Positions 49,298-58,244 are shown, numbered from the stretch's first letter. The stretch: DNA of 64,000 nt from an uncultured Collinsella sp. (GCA_905197665.1 CAJJZP010000003.1:112422-176421); one strand, 5' to 3'. The notes: generated from the sequence alone by a model not told the origin. A program made the numbers and translations.

Positions 49298-51784
49298 ATG
49301 AGTATCAAGCGTTTGGCACTTTGCCGCAGTCAGGGCCGTCTGTTTGTGCTGCTTCGTTTTGCCGGTCAGGATGTCGCCGCGCTTATTGAGCGGGAGGGCT
49401 CTCAGGCGTTTGCCCATTCGGCGACGAGCGATTCTTGTGTTCCGTCGCTGGTGCTCCCGGTCGATCATGGCCGTGTGCTGGCGCTTTGCCCTTCCGTTTC
49501 CGATTACGAACGCGAGCTCGCCGTCTTGGTGCTTCCGTTTTTGGACGGCTCGTCGATGGATGTCGTTTTTGCATCCGGTGGTCAAAGGTTGGGCTCCATT
49601 TGCCTCGATAGCCGCGTGGCCAAGCTGGAATCCAAGATTAACTACAAAGCAAAGCCTGCGCTGTGTGCGCTTATCCGCGATGCGCAGCGTGGCGAATGCT
49701 GCGGCCGCTACGAGATCGATGCCATTCGTTATTTGCCGGCAGACGCCGGCGCGGTGTGGCGCTATGAGGTTACCTGGGCGGGAGACCCCCAGTGCGCACC
49801 TGAGCTCCAGATCTTCGATACGCATATGAATGCCATCTCTGCCACCGTGCATGTGTTTGAATCGCAGGTCGATGTGCCGCAGCGCAACGGTTGCCGCGTC
49901 AATAAAATGTATCTGAGCGTTGAGATGCCTCAGGATATACGGGATTTTGTCGCGATTGTGAGCGATCCCACAGAGCAGATCCAGAGCGGGTTTTGCGCCA
50001 TGGATGGTCGCCTGTACAACGGCATGGTCGACGACAGTTGGAACCGCATGAAGGACGCGCGTGCAGACGACGCAGCTTATCGACGTTGGTTTGAGCAGCA
50101 TCGCGCAAAGTCGGGCGATTTGGCGTGCCAGCGTGTCGCTTCGGTGGCCTTTGCCTATAGGCCGCTCGTGAGCATTGTGGTGCCGTGCTACAAAACCGAT
50201 CGGGTCTACCTGCGCGAGCTGCTGGACTCGGTGCTAGCCCAGAGCTATGACAACTGGGAATTGCTGCTGATGGATGCTTCGCCCGAATGGGACGCGGTGT
50301 CTAATCTTGCGACCGACGCCAATGACGAGCGCGTTCGCCGCATCGAGTTGCCCGGCAACGGCGGCATTGTGGTCAACACCAACGCTGGTATTGAGCAAGC
50401 GACGGGCGACTACATCGCGTTCTTGGACCATGACGACATTCTGGAACCGGACGCGTTATTCCACTATGTTGCCGCGCTGAACAAGGCTGCCGAGGGCGAG
50501 CGTCCCCAGATATTGTTCTGTGACGAAGACATGTTCCAGAAAACGGGGGAGTGGGGCCAGCCGGTCTTTAAGACCAAACTCAACGTCGACCTACTCTATA
50601 GCCATAACTGCGTGACGCATTTTCTGATGGTGGAGAAGGCGCTTATCGATCGCATTGGCATGTCGCCGGAAGACGTCGCGGGCGCCCAGGATTACGATCT
50701 GACGCTCCGCTGCTTGGCGGCGGGCGCGCGGTTTGAGCATGTTGCGCACGTGCTGTATCACTGGCGCGTGCACCCAGGCTCGACCGCCGACGGTTCTGCC
50801 GATAGCAAGCCCTATGCTATTGAAGCCGGTCGTCTTGCGCTGCAGCGCCACTTGGATTCGCTGGGAATTTGCGGAACGGTCGAGGAGACCGAGACGCCGT
50901 TTGTCTACCGCATGCGCTATGCGCTGCCGGAGCCTGCGCCGCTGGTGAGCATTGTGATTCCCACCAAGGATCACATTGAGACGCTCGACGCCTGTGTGAT
51001 GTCGATCGCCCGGAAGGCAACGTATGACAATTACGAGATCGTTTTGGTGGAGAACAACAGCGAAGTCCCGGAGACGTTTGCGTATTACGAAACCCTGCCA
51101 GAGCGCGTGGCTGCAGCATCCGAAGGCAAGGGCATCGCGCGCGTTGTGTGCTGGCCGGGTGAGTTCAATTACTCCAAAATCATTAACTTTGGTGTGGAGC
51201 ACGCCAAGGGCGACTACCTGCTGCTGCTCAACAACGATACCGAGGTCATAAGCCCCGATTTTATCGAAGAGATGATGGGGTATCTGCAGCGTCCCGATGC
51301 GGGCGTGGTGGGCGCCAAACTCTACTTTGCCGATCATCTGGTGCAACATGCCGGCATTTTGGTTGGCGTGCGTGGCGCACTTGCTCATGCCAACCAGGAC
51401 TTCTCAGCAAAGCGCGAGGGCTATCTTGCCCGCGCTGTGCGCCCAGGCAACTTTAGCGCCGTAACGGGTGCCTGCCAGATGGTGCGACGCGACGTATTTG
51501 AGCGCGTCGGCGGCTACAACGAGGAATTCGCTGTCGGTTTTAACGATGCTGACTTTTGCCTGCGCGTGTGGGAGGCGGGCTTCCGCACCATCTTTACGCC
51601 CTATGCCGAGCTGTACCACTACGAGTTCACCTCGCGCGGCAGGGAAGAGGCCAACGAGGAAAAGCTGCGCCGCTGGAAGCGCGAGCAAGCCCTGTTCATG
51701 CAGTGCTGGCCTGAGTTCTTCTTGACGGGCGATCCGTGGTTGGGGCCGAACTTATCCGCTGAGAGCGAGTATTTCTCGATCTAG
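49298..51784 (+). CDS. Two-domain GT2 glycosyltransferase
   Basis: This 828-residue enzyme has a unique N-terminal part of about 280 residues and then two GT2 domains. The first is about 285-530 ('VSIVVPCYKTDRVYLRELLD', 'AFLDHDDILEPDAL'). The second is about 545-790 ('PLVSIVIPTKDHIETLDACV', 'LLLNNDTEV', 'GFNDADFCLRVWEAGFRTI'). Tandem GT2 proteins of this type build rhamnan and similar wall polysaccharides by alternating linkages. The last 348 bases are repeated at 56375-56722. Its stop codon shares the bases CTAG with the stop of the minus-strand ATPase gene. Confidence 0.9.
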   Translation: MSIKRLALCRSQGRLFVLLRFAGQDVAALIEREGSQAFAHSATSDSCVPSLVLPVDHGRVLALCPSVSDYERELAVLVLPFLDGSSMDVVFASGGQRLGSICLDSRVAKLESKINYKAKPALCALIRDAQRGECCGRYEIDAIRYLPADAGAVWRYEVTWAGDPQCAPELQIFDTHMNAISATVHVFESQVDVPQRNGCRVNKMYLSVEMPQDIRDFVAIVSDPTEQIQSGFCAMDGRLYNGMVDDSWNRMKDARADDAAYRRWFEQHRAKSGDLACQRVASVAFAYRPLVSIVVPCYKTDRVYLRELLDSVLAQSYDNWELLLMDASPEWDAVSNLATDANDERVRRIELPGNGGIVVNTNAGIEQATGDYIAFLDHDDILEPDALFHYVAALNKAAEGERPQILFCDEDMFQKTGEWGQPVFKTKLNVDLLYSHNCVTHFLMVEKALIDRIGMSPEDVAGAQDYDLTLRCLAAGARFEHVAHVLYHWRVHPGSTADGSADSKPYAIEAGRLALQRHLDSLGICGTVEETETPFVYRMRYALPEPAPLVSIVIPTKDHIETLDACVMSIARKATYDNYEIVLVENNSEVPETFAYYETLPERVAAASEGKGIARVVCWPGEFNYSKIINFGVEHAKGDYLLLLNNDTEVISPDFIEEMMGYLQRPDAGVVGAKLYFADHLVQHAGILVGVRGALAHANQDFSAKREGYLARAVRPGNFSAVTGACQMVRRDVFERVGGYNEEFAVGFNDADFCLRVWEAGFRTIFTPYAELYHYEFTSRGREEANEEKLRRWKREQALFMQCWPEFFLTGDPWLGPNLSAESEYFSI
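51410..51757 (+). repeat. Direct repeat, copy 1 (inside the GT2 gene)
   Basis: These 348 bases encode 'KREGYLARAVRPGNFSA' to 'GPNL' and reappear at 56375-56722 with constant spacing of 4,965 bases and few changes. Confidence 0.93.
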
Positions 51785-52758
51785 CGCGAAGTGATTCCGA
51801 GTTTGGGTAGCGATTTAGCAATCGTGTTGAGCTCATGTTGCTGTAGGTAGGCGGGATTGAGAGCTTCTTTTCTATAGGCTAGGTAGCTGTCTCTGGTCAG
51901 TTCCCTAAGCTGTTTAGTAAAGAACTGCTCCCAACTGAAGAACTTCTCGCAGTCGATGAAATCGGCAGGATGAAGGAGCATGTCTTGCGTTTCGACATCG
52001 TTGAAGAGTCCCGATCTCAGCACAAGCCATTCAAACGATTCCGGCAAAAAGAGCTCGATCTCCTTAAATCTCCTGAGCGAATAGACATAGGGCATCTCGG
52101 GCCCAAAAGCGGCCCCATCTGCAATTACGAGCAACTTTTGGGCTGGGGAGCTCAGAGCGGTTTCGTATATGTTTGATTTGCCACCGGCACTTACGCAGCG
52201 AATTTTACTTTTGGCGCACAGGACTTTAAAGAACTCATAGCCGGCATTGCTGTCTTCGACGATGACTTCTTCTGGCCGATCTCCATCGTAGGGCTCGTCT
52301 CCGTAAATGCGGTAGCTAGAAGTGTACGTGCGTGTGTAGACAGGATATTTTGTTGTTGCCCTGTTGGTGTTTTTGAGGCCATAGATCTCATCCACGCTAT
52401 AGGGGAGCTGGGGCAATTCGTCCCTCGCAACGATGACGTAGTAGTTAGAACTGTGTCGAGCTGCATGCTGGAATGCATGGCTCCTTACGAATTTTTGCGT
52501 ATCGTCCACAAACACGATGCTGTTATCGATGCGGCTGAGTTGCGCTTCCCAATCGATGCCGCCGATGACGCGGCAGGGGGCTGCGCAATTAACGATTATC
52601 CCGCTTTGGGCTCCTAGGTTTTCGTATGCACGGAGACTGTCCAGCAGGGTGGTTTTGCCTGTTGCGCTTTTGCCTTGGATGATGGTGAGGTTTCGGCGAA
52701 TGGTGAGTTTGACCTGGACTTTATTGGTCCTTACGGTCAGCTGGTATTCCCCTCTCAT
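51781..52758 (-). CDS. P-loop ATPase partner of the DUF4869-like gene
   Basis: The 325-residue protein has Walker A 'IIQGKSATGKTTLLDSLRAY' (about residue 24) and a Walker B-like 'NSIVFVDDTQKFVRSHA' (about 76). The rest is unfamiliar: a long middle and an acidic, aromatic C-terminal part ('LFLPESFEWLVLRSG'). Basic residues around the P-loop resemble small AAA-like NTPases, not an ABC protein. The ATG at 52758 overlaps the stop of the gene before it (ATGA) and has GGGAGG seven bases upstream; a longer opening at 52779 lacks one. Function is unknown; translational coupling indicates it acts with the DUF4869-like protein. Confidence 0.75.
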   Translation of the reverse strand: MRGEYQLTVRTNKVQVKLTIRRNLTIIQGKSATGKTTLLDSLRAYENLGAQSGIIVNCAAPCRVIGGIDWEAQLSRIDNSIVFVDDTQKFVRSHAFQHAARHSSNYYVIVARDELPQLPYSVDEIYGLKNTNRATTKYPVYTRTYTSSYRIYGDEPYDGDRPEEVIVEDSNAGYEFFKVLCAKSKIRCVSAGGKSNIYETALSSPAQKLLVIADGAAFGPEMPYVYSLRRFKEIELFLPESFEWLVLRSGLFNDVETQDMLLHPADFIDCEKFFSWEQFFTKQLRELTRDSYLAYRKEALNPAYLQQHELNTIAKSLPKLGITSR

Positions 52759-53207
52759 GCTCGAGCCTCCCTCAGACATTTTGCCGAGATAAGGACAAGC
52801 TCATCCATGGTATGAACAATCTGTCCGGAATTGATGACACGGGCTGTAAAACGTGCTTTGCCAAAATCCATCATATGGTAGAGGTTGATGGTGATGTCAT
52901 GTTTGGAGGCGATGCGCAAGATCCAATAGGCGCAATTATCTCCGCAGGTTGAGGCGTTGTAGAGGTTTTGAGGCATAAAGAGCATCAGTAGAAGTGTTTT
53001 GGTGCCCGTTGATAGTTTCTCTGGCGGAATAACGCCAAGCACCTTGGTGTCAATTGCGTTTGCGCCAAGAACAGTGCCATTATCAATAGATTTGATAATG
53101 CGCTGTGACAGGGGATCTTGCAGCCAAGAGGGAGAATAGCTGTAATCAAAGAATGTCGACGTGTCATAAATCACATCGTCTCTGTCGCCGTAGTGAATGC
53201 TGAGCAT
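52755..53207 (-). CDS. DUF4869-like protein
   Basis: The 150-residue protein opens 'MLSIHYGDRDDVIYDTSTFF' and continues with 'IKSIDNGTVLGANAIDTKVL', 'MPQNLYNASTCGDNCAYWIL' and 'INLYHMMDFG', the pattern I associate with DUF4869. The fold and function of the family are not known to me. It has no membrane segment or signal peptide. It is the upstream member of a coupled pair with a P-loop ATPase, and both are read away from an HEPN-like gene. GGAGG sits close to the ATG at 53207. Codon use is AT-richer than in the glycosyltransferase genes. Confidence 0.7.
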   Translation of the reverse strand: MLSIHYGDRDDVIYDTSTFFDYSYSPSWLQDPLSQRIIKSIDNGTVLGANAIDTKVLGVIPPEKLSTGTKTLLLMLFMPQNLYNASTCGDNCAYWILRIASKHDITINLYHMMDFGKARFTARVINSGQIVHTMDELVLISAKCLREARA

Positions 53208-53617
53208 TGTTCCTCCATGGTTGCCTGTTGCGACTACTTTACCATGTTGGGGTCGATTTCCCTCAAGCCGTGGATAACGGGTCAATCAGCACACCTGTTA
53301 GAGCGAGCCGATGGCTTTTAGAGGTGTACAGACTTTCTATTCTGCGGTAATTGCCCGTCTCAATATGTTGGATGCAGCAGATCGAGACCAACGATATTCC
53401 GCGATAAACTTATACAACACTATATAGGTTTATACAAACTTATATAAACCGATAAATCGCGATATAACTTACGATAGGAACATAGAATTACGATTTGACG
53501 CGAAACGACAGATTGAAACGTTTGAGGCTCTTAAGAAGTCTCTCGTACGGGGGTATTTCGGCAAATGTCGAGAATTGCCTTGTGATGTTGATTGTAAAGC
53601 TGTTGCAGGAGGTAGAC
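53208..53617. promoter_or_regulatory. Divergent control region with direct repeats and a palindrome
   Basis: The right half is strongly AT-rich. CGCGATAAACTTATA (53400-53414) recurs as CGCGATATAACTTACG (53458-53473), and between them lies the dyad GGTTTATA-CAAACTTA-TATAAACC (53427-53450, inner bases partly symmetric). Such nested repeats between divergent genes are typical of an operator or of iterons. The region left of 53340 is unremarkable. Confidence 0.6.
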
Positions 53618-54370
53618 ATGGCAACACTTCGGACTTCTTGGCTAAATGAGCCCCTGCCGCCTCAGATTCTGGAAGACTCTAGTTGGATGCGTATAGTTCA
53701 TTTTTTCCTGATTGAGTCTCCCTGCCCGGGTCAGAGCAACCGTAAGAATAACGACATTGATAAATGGGCGCCCGCCCCTTGGGTGGGGAATCGAAGCTTA
53801 AAGACTTCTCTAAATCAAGCCATATTTAGTCGCAGAGATGTTGATGTGATGCTTTCGGTAGGGAGCAAGAAAGAATTAGAGGGCGCCTGCAAAAAGCTAA
53901 ACTTGGATGAGCTTTTTTACGAAAATGTTGATGATCAGCGTATGGTGTTTGTGAAAGTTAATTCAAAGGGCAATACGAGCAAATATATGAGTTTGTTTTA
54001 TCACATAAGGAATGCTCTCGCGCATGGTCGTTTTGCATTTAAAACCGACTCATTAGAGCGTTTTGTGTTTATTTTTGAGGACGGAACCGTTGCATCCGAT
54101 TGTAAGAAGTTTAATTTGACAGCGCGAGGCGTGATTAGGCTTAATTCTTTGATCCTGGCGATTGATACCATACAAAAGGGGCCTGGAAAAACGGTTGATA
54201 TAGAAGAGAAAATCCTCGCAGCAATTAGTGAAGGCGTTAATACAAGGCGAAAAATAAAAGGCGAACTTGGTATTACGGACAAGGACTGGTGTATATATAG
54301 TCAAGTGCTTAAAAAAGAAGGAAAAATAGAATGCAGCCAGCAGAAATGGTCCATTTGCAGCGGGGAATAA
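53618..54370 (+). CDS. HEPN-like protein with C-terminal winged helix
   Basis: The 250-residue protein carries 'YHIRNALAHGRFAF' (Arg131, Asn132, His136), the R-N-x3-H arrangement of HEPN nucleases, inside a helical stretch. The last 60 residues ('VDIEEKILAAISEGVNTRRK', then 'ITDKDWCIYSQVLKKEGKIE') look like a winged helix. GGAGG stands five bases before the ATG at 53618. The frame is open back to a TTG at 53495 without a site. Codons are AT-rich (AAA, AAT, TTT), unlike the flanks, which points to recent transfer. A toxin, defence effector or RNA-binding regulator is plausible; none is proven. Confidence 0.7.
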   Translation: MATLRTSWLNEPLPPQILEDSSWMRIVHFFLIESPCPGQSNRKNNDIDKWAPAPWVGNRSLKTSLNQAIFSRRDVDVMLSVGSKKELEGACKKLNLDELFYENVDDQRMVFVKVNSKGNTSKYMSLFYHIRNALAHGRFAFKTDSLERFVFIFEDGTVASDCKKFNLTARGVIRLNSLILAIDTIQKGPGKTVDIEEKILAAISEGVNTRRKIKGELGITDKDWCIYSQVLKKEGKIECSQQKWSICSGE

Positions 54371-54373
54371 ACT

Positions 54374-54570
54374 GCCAATGGGTCGAACCCGTTGCCCCCT
54401 CCGCGGCCATCTCCCGGAGCGTCGCGTCTATAATCTCCTGTAGGTCATCTTGCCTCTCGTTCGCCTCAATGGCCCTCCTAACACCGGTGTGTCGGCACCA
54501 CTGGAGTAGCGGCGGCGGGGAGGCGCGGCGACCATTGTTCGGTGACCGGGATTGGTCAAAATCGTTTGAC
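54374..54570 (-). pseudogene. GC-rich coding remnant, unidentified
   Basis: Read on the minus strand, one frame gives 'PPLLQWCRHTGVRRAIEANE' and continues with 'DLQEIIDATLREMAAEG', which looks like real protein but has no start or stop context. The base composition jumps from AT-rich to GC-rich exactly at the end of the HEPN-like gene. It is probably a leftover of a chromosomal gene or insertion sequence. I could not assign a family. Confidence 0.35.
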
Positions 54571-54654
54571 TATTAGTGGCTAGATCGCCCGGCGCTAATA
54601 GCGCATGCTAGCCTCCAGTCCTGACCATCCCGCAGTCCAACTTTCTATCCGTAG

Positions 54655-54783
54655 CCCCATCAGAGTCAAACTTCTCAGAGGGAGGTTATTCAGACACTGC
54701 AGGGGGGCTATGTGCAGTTTGCCGTGCCGGACCTAGATATCTATTTGCGAGAGAATGCCGAGGAGATTCTCGAACGGTTTTAG
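54655..54783 (+). pseudogene. C-terminal gene fragment, unidentified
   Basis: A frame ending in TAG at 54781 reads '...LQGGYVQFAVPDLDIYLREN' followed by 'AEEILERF', a convincing protein end without a beginning. Nothing else is visible in 54571-54823. Confidence 0.35.
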
Positions 54784-54823
54784 GGCGAAGCATAATTAGG
54801 TTTTGATTTTACTTGGGGGCATT

Positions 54824-55904
54824 ATGGTAAAAATACGAGATTCCCGTATCGAATTACTTCGCATTGTCCTTATGTGGACGGTAATGGCTCATCATTTTGT
54901 TGTTCACAACGCTGATTCTGTTTCCGTATTTCCTAGCTCGTTTACTAGGTTTTTCTACAATATCTTTTTCTATCCAATTGGAAGAACTGCGGTCGGCTGC
55001 TTTGTTGCCATAACAATCTGGTTTGTTGCGGGGAAAGCTGGATACTCCATTAAACAAGCTGTTAAACAGATAGCTTCAATCGAAGGCACGGTTCTCTTTT
55101 ATAGTATTGTGCTGGGTTTTTTCTTCATGCTTCGCGGCGATATTCAAGTAAGTCCAACCAATTTGATAGATATTTTTGCACCAACTCTTACTGGTTCTAG
55201 TTGGTGGTTTGTAACCGTCTATGCTTGGCTTGTTTTTTTGCTGCCCTTTTTAATTCCGGCTTTGCATGTGTTGGACCAGAAACTACATCTTTATCTATCA
55301 ATCTTTCTGGTCTTCGCCTTTGGATTCCTGCGTTATGTGCCGCTCTTTTGGATTCCCATCGACGGGCTACTAGTTGATTTTATTATAATTTGCGTTCTTG
55401 TTTGCTATATTCGCTGGTATGTAGATTTGTCAACAGTGGATGTACGGCGCCTGGTTACTTGTTGTATTGCTTCCTTTGTGGGAGTTGCAATATCGTTTTA
55501 TGGTCAATTCCATTTTGATGGTTTGCTGGGCTCGACCTTTGCGAATTTGTATAACGGTTTTTTCGGATCACCGGCGTCTATTTTTTTCGTTAGTTATAGC
55601 AATTTCGGTCTTTTTGATCGATTTAAAGATGCCGCATTTTTCCTCCCGTTTCGTTAACGCTGTAGCGAAACTTTGTTTCGCTACTTATCTTATTTCTGAC
55701 TATGGGCCTATCCAAAGTTGGCTTTGGAGCTCGCTGTTTCCCTTTACGCGTGTCGGCGTTAGACTGGGAATATTGCAGGTGCTTCTGGTTCCAACGGCTG
55801 TTTTCGCGATTTGCTTAATGCTGGAAGGTCTCAGAAAACTCTTAGCCGGCTTCTTCATGCGACTTGTCGGTCCTTGCGATTTGTTAAATAAAGCTATGTC
55901 GTAG
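54824..55904 (+). pseudogene. Membrane acyltransferase (acyltransferase-3 family), frameshifted
   Basis: Two overlapping frames together give one protein of about 360 residues, the usual family length. The first ('RIELLRIVLMWTVMAHHFVV' with the conserved R...H pair, then about eight membrane helices) runs from 54824. The second ('KLCFATYLISDYGPIQSWLW', 'GVRLGILQVLLVPTAVFAIC') ends at 55904. The frames meet at a run of seven T (55581-55587); six T would join them. Enzymes of this type O-acetylate surface polysaccharides. Either the gene is dead or it is switched by slippage at the T run. TTGGGGG precedes the ATG. The whole gene is AT-rich. Confidence 0.8.
55581..55587 (+). other. Seven-T tract at the frameshift point
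   Basis: The reading frame of the acyltransferase changes by +1 at this homopolymer. Loss of one T restores the full frame. Confidence 0.7.
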
Positions 55905-56374
55905 AACCGAGACTTTCGACATTTTCTACTGCATACGTGATTTGCCGACGATCCCTCTACACAGGTGATGGAACAATTGGGATTCTGAACCAGCGTTCTC
56001 TGGTTGTAGCGGATTGGTCGATAATCATCTAGGAAAGCGTGTCGTGGGCACGTAAAGCCTGTGGTAGGCATGGTAACGCCCACGGCTGTTGCAACTAAGA
56101 CGACTATCATCGAGGTTGCTGTAATCTGGCCGGTTGAGTCGAAGGCCGACATGGTAACCGTTGCGAATTATTTGAGATCGGTGATGATGGCTAGTCTGGT
56201 ATGTCTCTGGTGCTGTTGCTGTCTAGGGCGCTATTAATTGCTGTAGAGGCTTTGGTTTAAATTAATGAATCGAACCGGTTTCCACATCAATAGAATGCGC
56301 TGGCCGCATATGACGTATCGATATGGGCATGGTATTGCGTTTTTTAATTTGCGGCCACAAAGATGCCTTTTGCG
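55905..56374. other. Gap with possible remnants only
   Basis: No intact gene. A frame from about 56065 to 56234 reads 'MVTPTAVATKTTIIEVAVIW' and then 'PVESKADMVTVANYLRSVMM', possibly the end of a membrane protein, but it has no start signals. Composition is mixed. Confidence 0.3.
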
Positions 56375-56782
56375 AAGCGTGGGGGCTATCTTGCCCGTGC
56401 TGTGCGCCCGGGCAACTTCAGTGCCGTGACGGGCGCCTGCCAGATGGTGCGACGCGACGTATTTGAGCAGGTCGGAGGCTATAACGAGGAATTCGCCGTC
56501 GGTTTTAACGACGCTGACTTTTGCCTGCGCGTATGGGAGGCGGGCTTCTGCACCATCTTTACGCCCTATGCCGAGCTGTACCACTACGAGTTCACCTCGC
56601 GCGGCAGGGAAGAGGCCAACGAGGATAAACAGCGCCGCTGGAAACGCGAACAGGCGCTGTTCATGCAGCGCTGCCCGGAGTTCTTCTTGGATGGTGATTC
56701 CTGGCTCGGACCGAACTTATCCTCCGACAGACACTATGACCCAATCCAGGGGCACGGAAACGACAGGAGCCCCCGCTCGTGA
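56375..56782 (+). pseudogene. Duplicate 3' end of the two-domain GT2 gene
   Basis: The frame matches the last ~116 residues of the protein encoded at 49298-51784 ('YLARAVRPGNFSAVTGACQM', 'FNDADFCLRVWEAGFCTIFT', 'GPNLSSD') with a dozen or so changes. It has no beginning and is cut at 56735 by the IS end. It is the second copy of a direct repeat and the scar of a duplication, or the tail of a second transferase gene otherwise lost. Confidence 0.9.
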
Positions 56783-56858
56783 CCGCGGGTCGGGGCTGCG
56801 ACAATGTTGTTGAAGTGCCAGAGGCGCAGCCGCGCCGCAACGAGGTTGGGAGGCTCCC

Positions 56859-57980
56859 GTGCCTAGATATTCTACCGCCTTCGGAATGGACGTACACCTC
56901 AGGTCCACCACCGTCTGCGCGCTCGACGCGGAGACGGGCGAGGCCGTGACGAGGAGGTTCCGCGGCAACCCCTGGGGCGAGGTCGCGGAGTGGATGTCGG
57001 GCTTCCCCGGCCCGTCGCTCGCCGCCTACGAGAGCGGCTACCTCGGCTTCGCCCCGCAAAGGGAGCTCTCCGGGCTCGGCGTCGACTGCGTCGTCGCGGC
57101 CGTCTCCAAGGTCCCGAGGTCGGCTGCCGACCTCTCGTCCAAGAACGACCGCAACGACGCGGCCAGGATGGCCAAGGCGATACTGTCGCACGACGTCACC
57201 CCGGTATGGGTGCCGTCCCCCGAGATCGAGGGGCTCAGGGACCTCGCCGCCGCCCACGACGCGGCGACCGCGAGGCTCGCGGCGGCGAAGCAGCGGCTCC
57301 TGGCGTTCCTAGCCCGCCGCGGCTATGTCTACGGCGGCACGACGCCGGCCGGCAACCCCCGGAAGTACTGGACGTACGGCTTCCTCAGGTGGCTCGACGG
57401 CATACACCCCGCCGACGACGGCGGCATCCGGGCGCTTGCGGCGCTGAGGAACGAGGTCGAGGCGGCCGACGAGACGAGGGAGGCCCTCCTCGCCGAATAC
57501 AGGGCCGCCGTCGCGGCGGGCCCCCTCTCGGCCGAGGTCGAGGCGCTCCAGTCGATCAAGGGGTGCGGGTTCGCGCTCGCCGCCGCCTTCGCGTCCGAGG
57601 TCGGCGACTTCTCGAGGTTCCGCTCCGGCAGGCAGGTGACGGCCTACTTCGGCCTCGCCCCGAAGCAGAGGTCGAGCGCGGACTCCGTGCGCCTCGGCGG
57701 AATCAGCGGGGCCGGCAACGCGCTCGTCAGGAAGCTGGCTGTCGAGGGGTCCTGGTGCTACGCCCAGGCCGGCCACCAGCCGAAGCTGATGCCCAAGGGC
57801 TCCGGCGTGCCCCTCGAGATAAGGATGCACGGGAGGAAGGGGTCCGAGAGGCTCCTGCGCCGCCGCGAGGAGATGATCGCCCGCGGGATGCCGCAGGCGA
57901 AGGCGAACGCGGCCACCGCGGCCGAGCTCGTGAGGTGGCTGTGGGCCCTCGGCACGATGTGCCGGGAGGGCGCGGAATAG
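56859..57980 (+). CDS. IS110-family DEDD transposase
   Basis: The 373-residue protein has the N-terminal DEDD RuvC-like domain with Asp11 ('FGMDVHLRST'), Glu58 ('AAYESGYLGF') and Asp97/Asp100 ('SSKNDRNDAARMAK'). The C-terminal Transposase_20 domain shows 'SIKGCGFALAAAFASEVGDF' and 'YFGLAPKQRSSADSVRLGG', followed by 'SGAGNALVRKLAVEG'. The length is normal and no frameshift is seen, so the enzyme looks active. IS110 recombinases are guided by a structured bridge RNA from the element's own non-coding end. The start GTG is preceded by TTGGGAGG. Confidence 0.93.
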   Translation: MPRYSTAFGMDVHLRSTTVCALDAETGEAVTRRFRGNPWGEVAEWMSGFPGPSLAAYESGYLGFAPQRELSGLGVDCVVAAVSKVPRSAADLSSKNDRNDAARMAKAILSHDVTPVWVPSPEIEGLRDLAAAHDAATARLAAAKQRLLAFLARRGYVYGGTTPAGNPRKYWTYGFLRWLDGIHPADDGGIRALAALRNEVEAADETREALLAEYRAAVAAGPLSAEVEALQSIKGCGFALAAAFASEVGDFSRFRSGRQVTAYFGLAPKQRSSADSVRLGGISGAGNALVRKLAVEGSWCYAQAGHQPKLMPKGSGVPLEIRMHGRKGSERLLRRREEMIARGMPQAKANAATAAELVRWLWALGTMCREGAE

Positions 57981-58244
57981 ACATAAGCCCCCGTCCCGGC
58001 GAGCCGGGCGGCCTTCGGGGATACCCCCTATTTCGCTGTGCGCGCGGAGCCCTCCGCATGCGCCTCGACAGACTTGGGGAACCCCGCCGAAGGAATGGAG
58101 TGCGGGCCGACAGAACGGTATCCGCGGATATGAGACTGAGCCGAAGGCGTCGATGACATGCCGGGGGCGGACCGGGACGGGTTTAACGGCAGGCCCCGCC
58201 GACCGATTGCAAGCGGTCGGCGGGGCCATTGTGGCCCTTGACAG
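57981..58244 (+). ncRNA. Candidate bridge-RNA region of the IS110 element
   Basis: The 264 bases between the transposase stop and the right inverted repeat hold no gene but several GC-rich stems. The clearest is GGCCCCGCCGACCG (58192-58205) with CGGTCGGCGGGGCC (58214-58227), 14 perfect pairs. Smaller inverted repeats lie around 57990-58020 and 58055-58100. IS1111-type elements encode their bridge RNA at this end. The target- and donor-binding loops were not identified by eye. Confidence 0.45.

Noticed and set aside
53400..53473. Plasmid-type replication origin with iterons
   Set aside because: Only two direct repeats and no replication initiator gene nearby; an operator explains it better.
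56990..58156. Second-frame 388-codon ORF over the IS110 transposase
   Set aside because: It is an Arg/Gly-rich out-of-frame reading of the transposase gene, whose DEDD residues are intact in the other frame.
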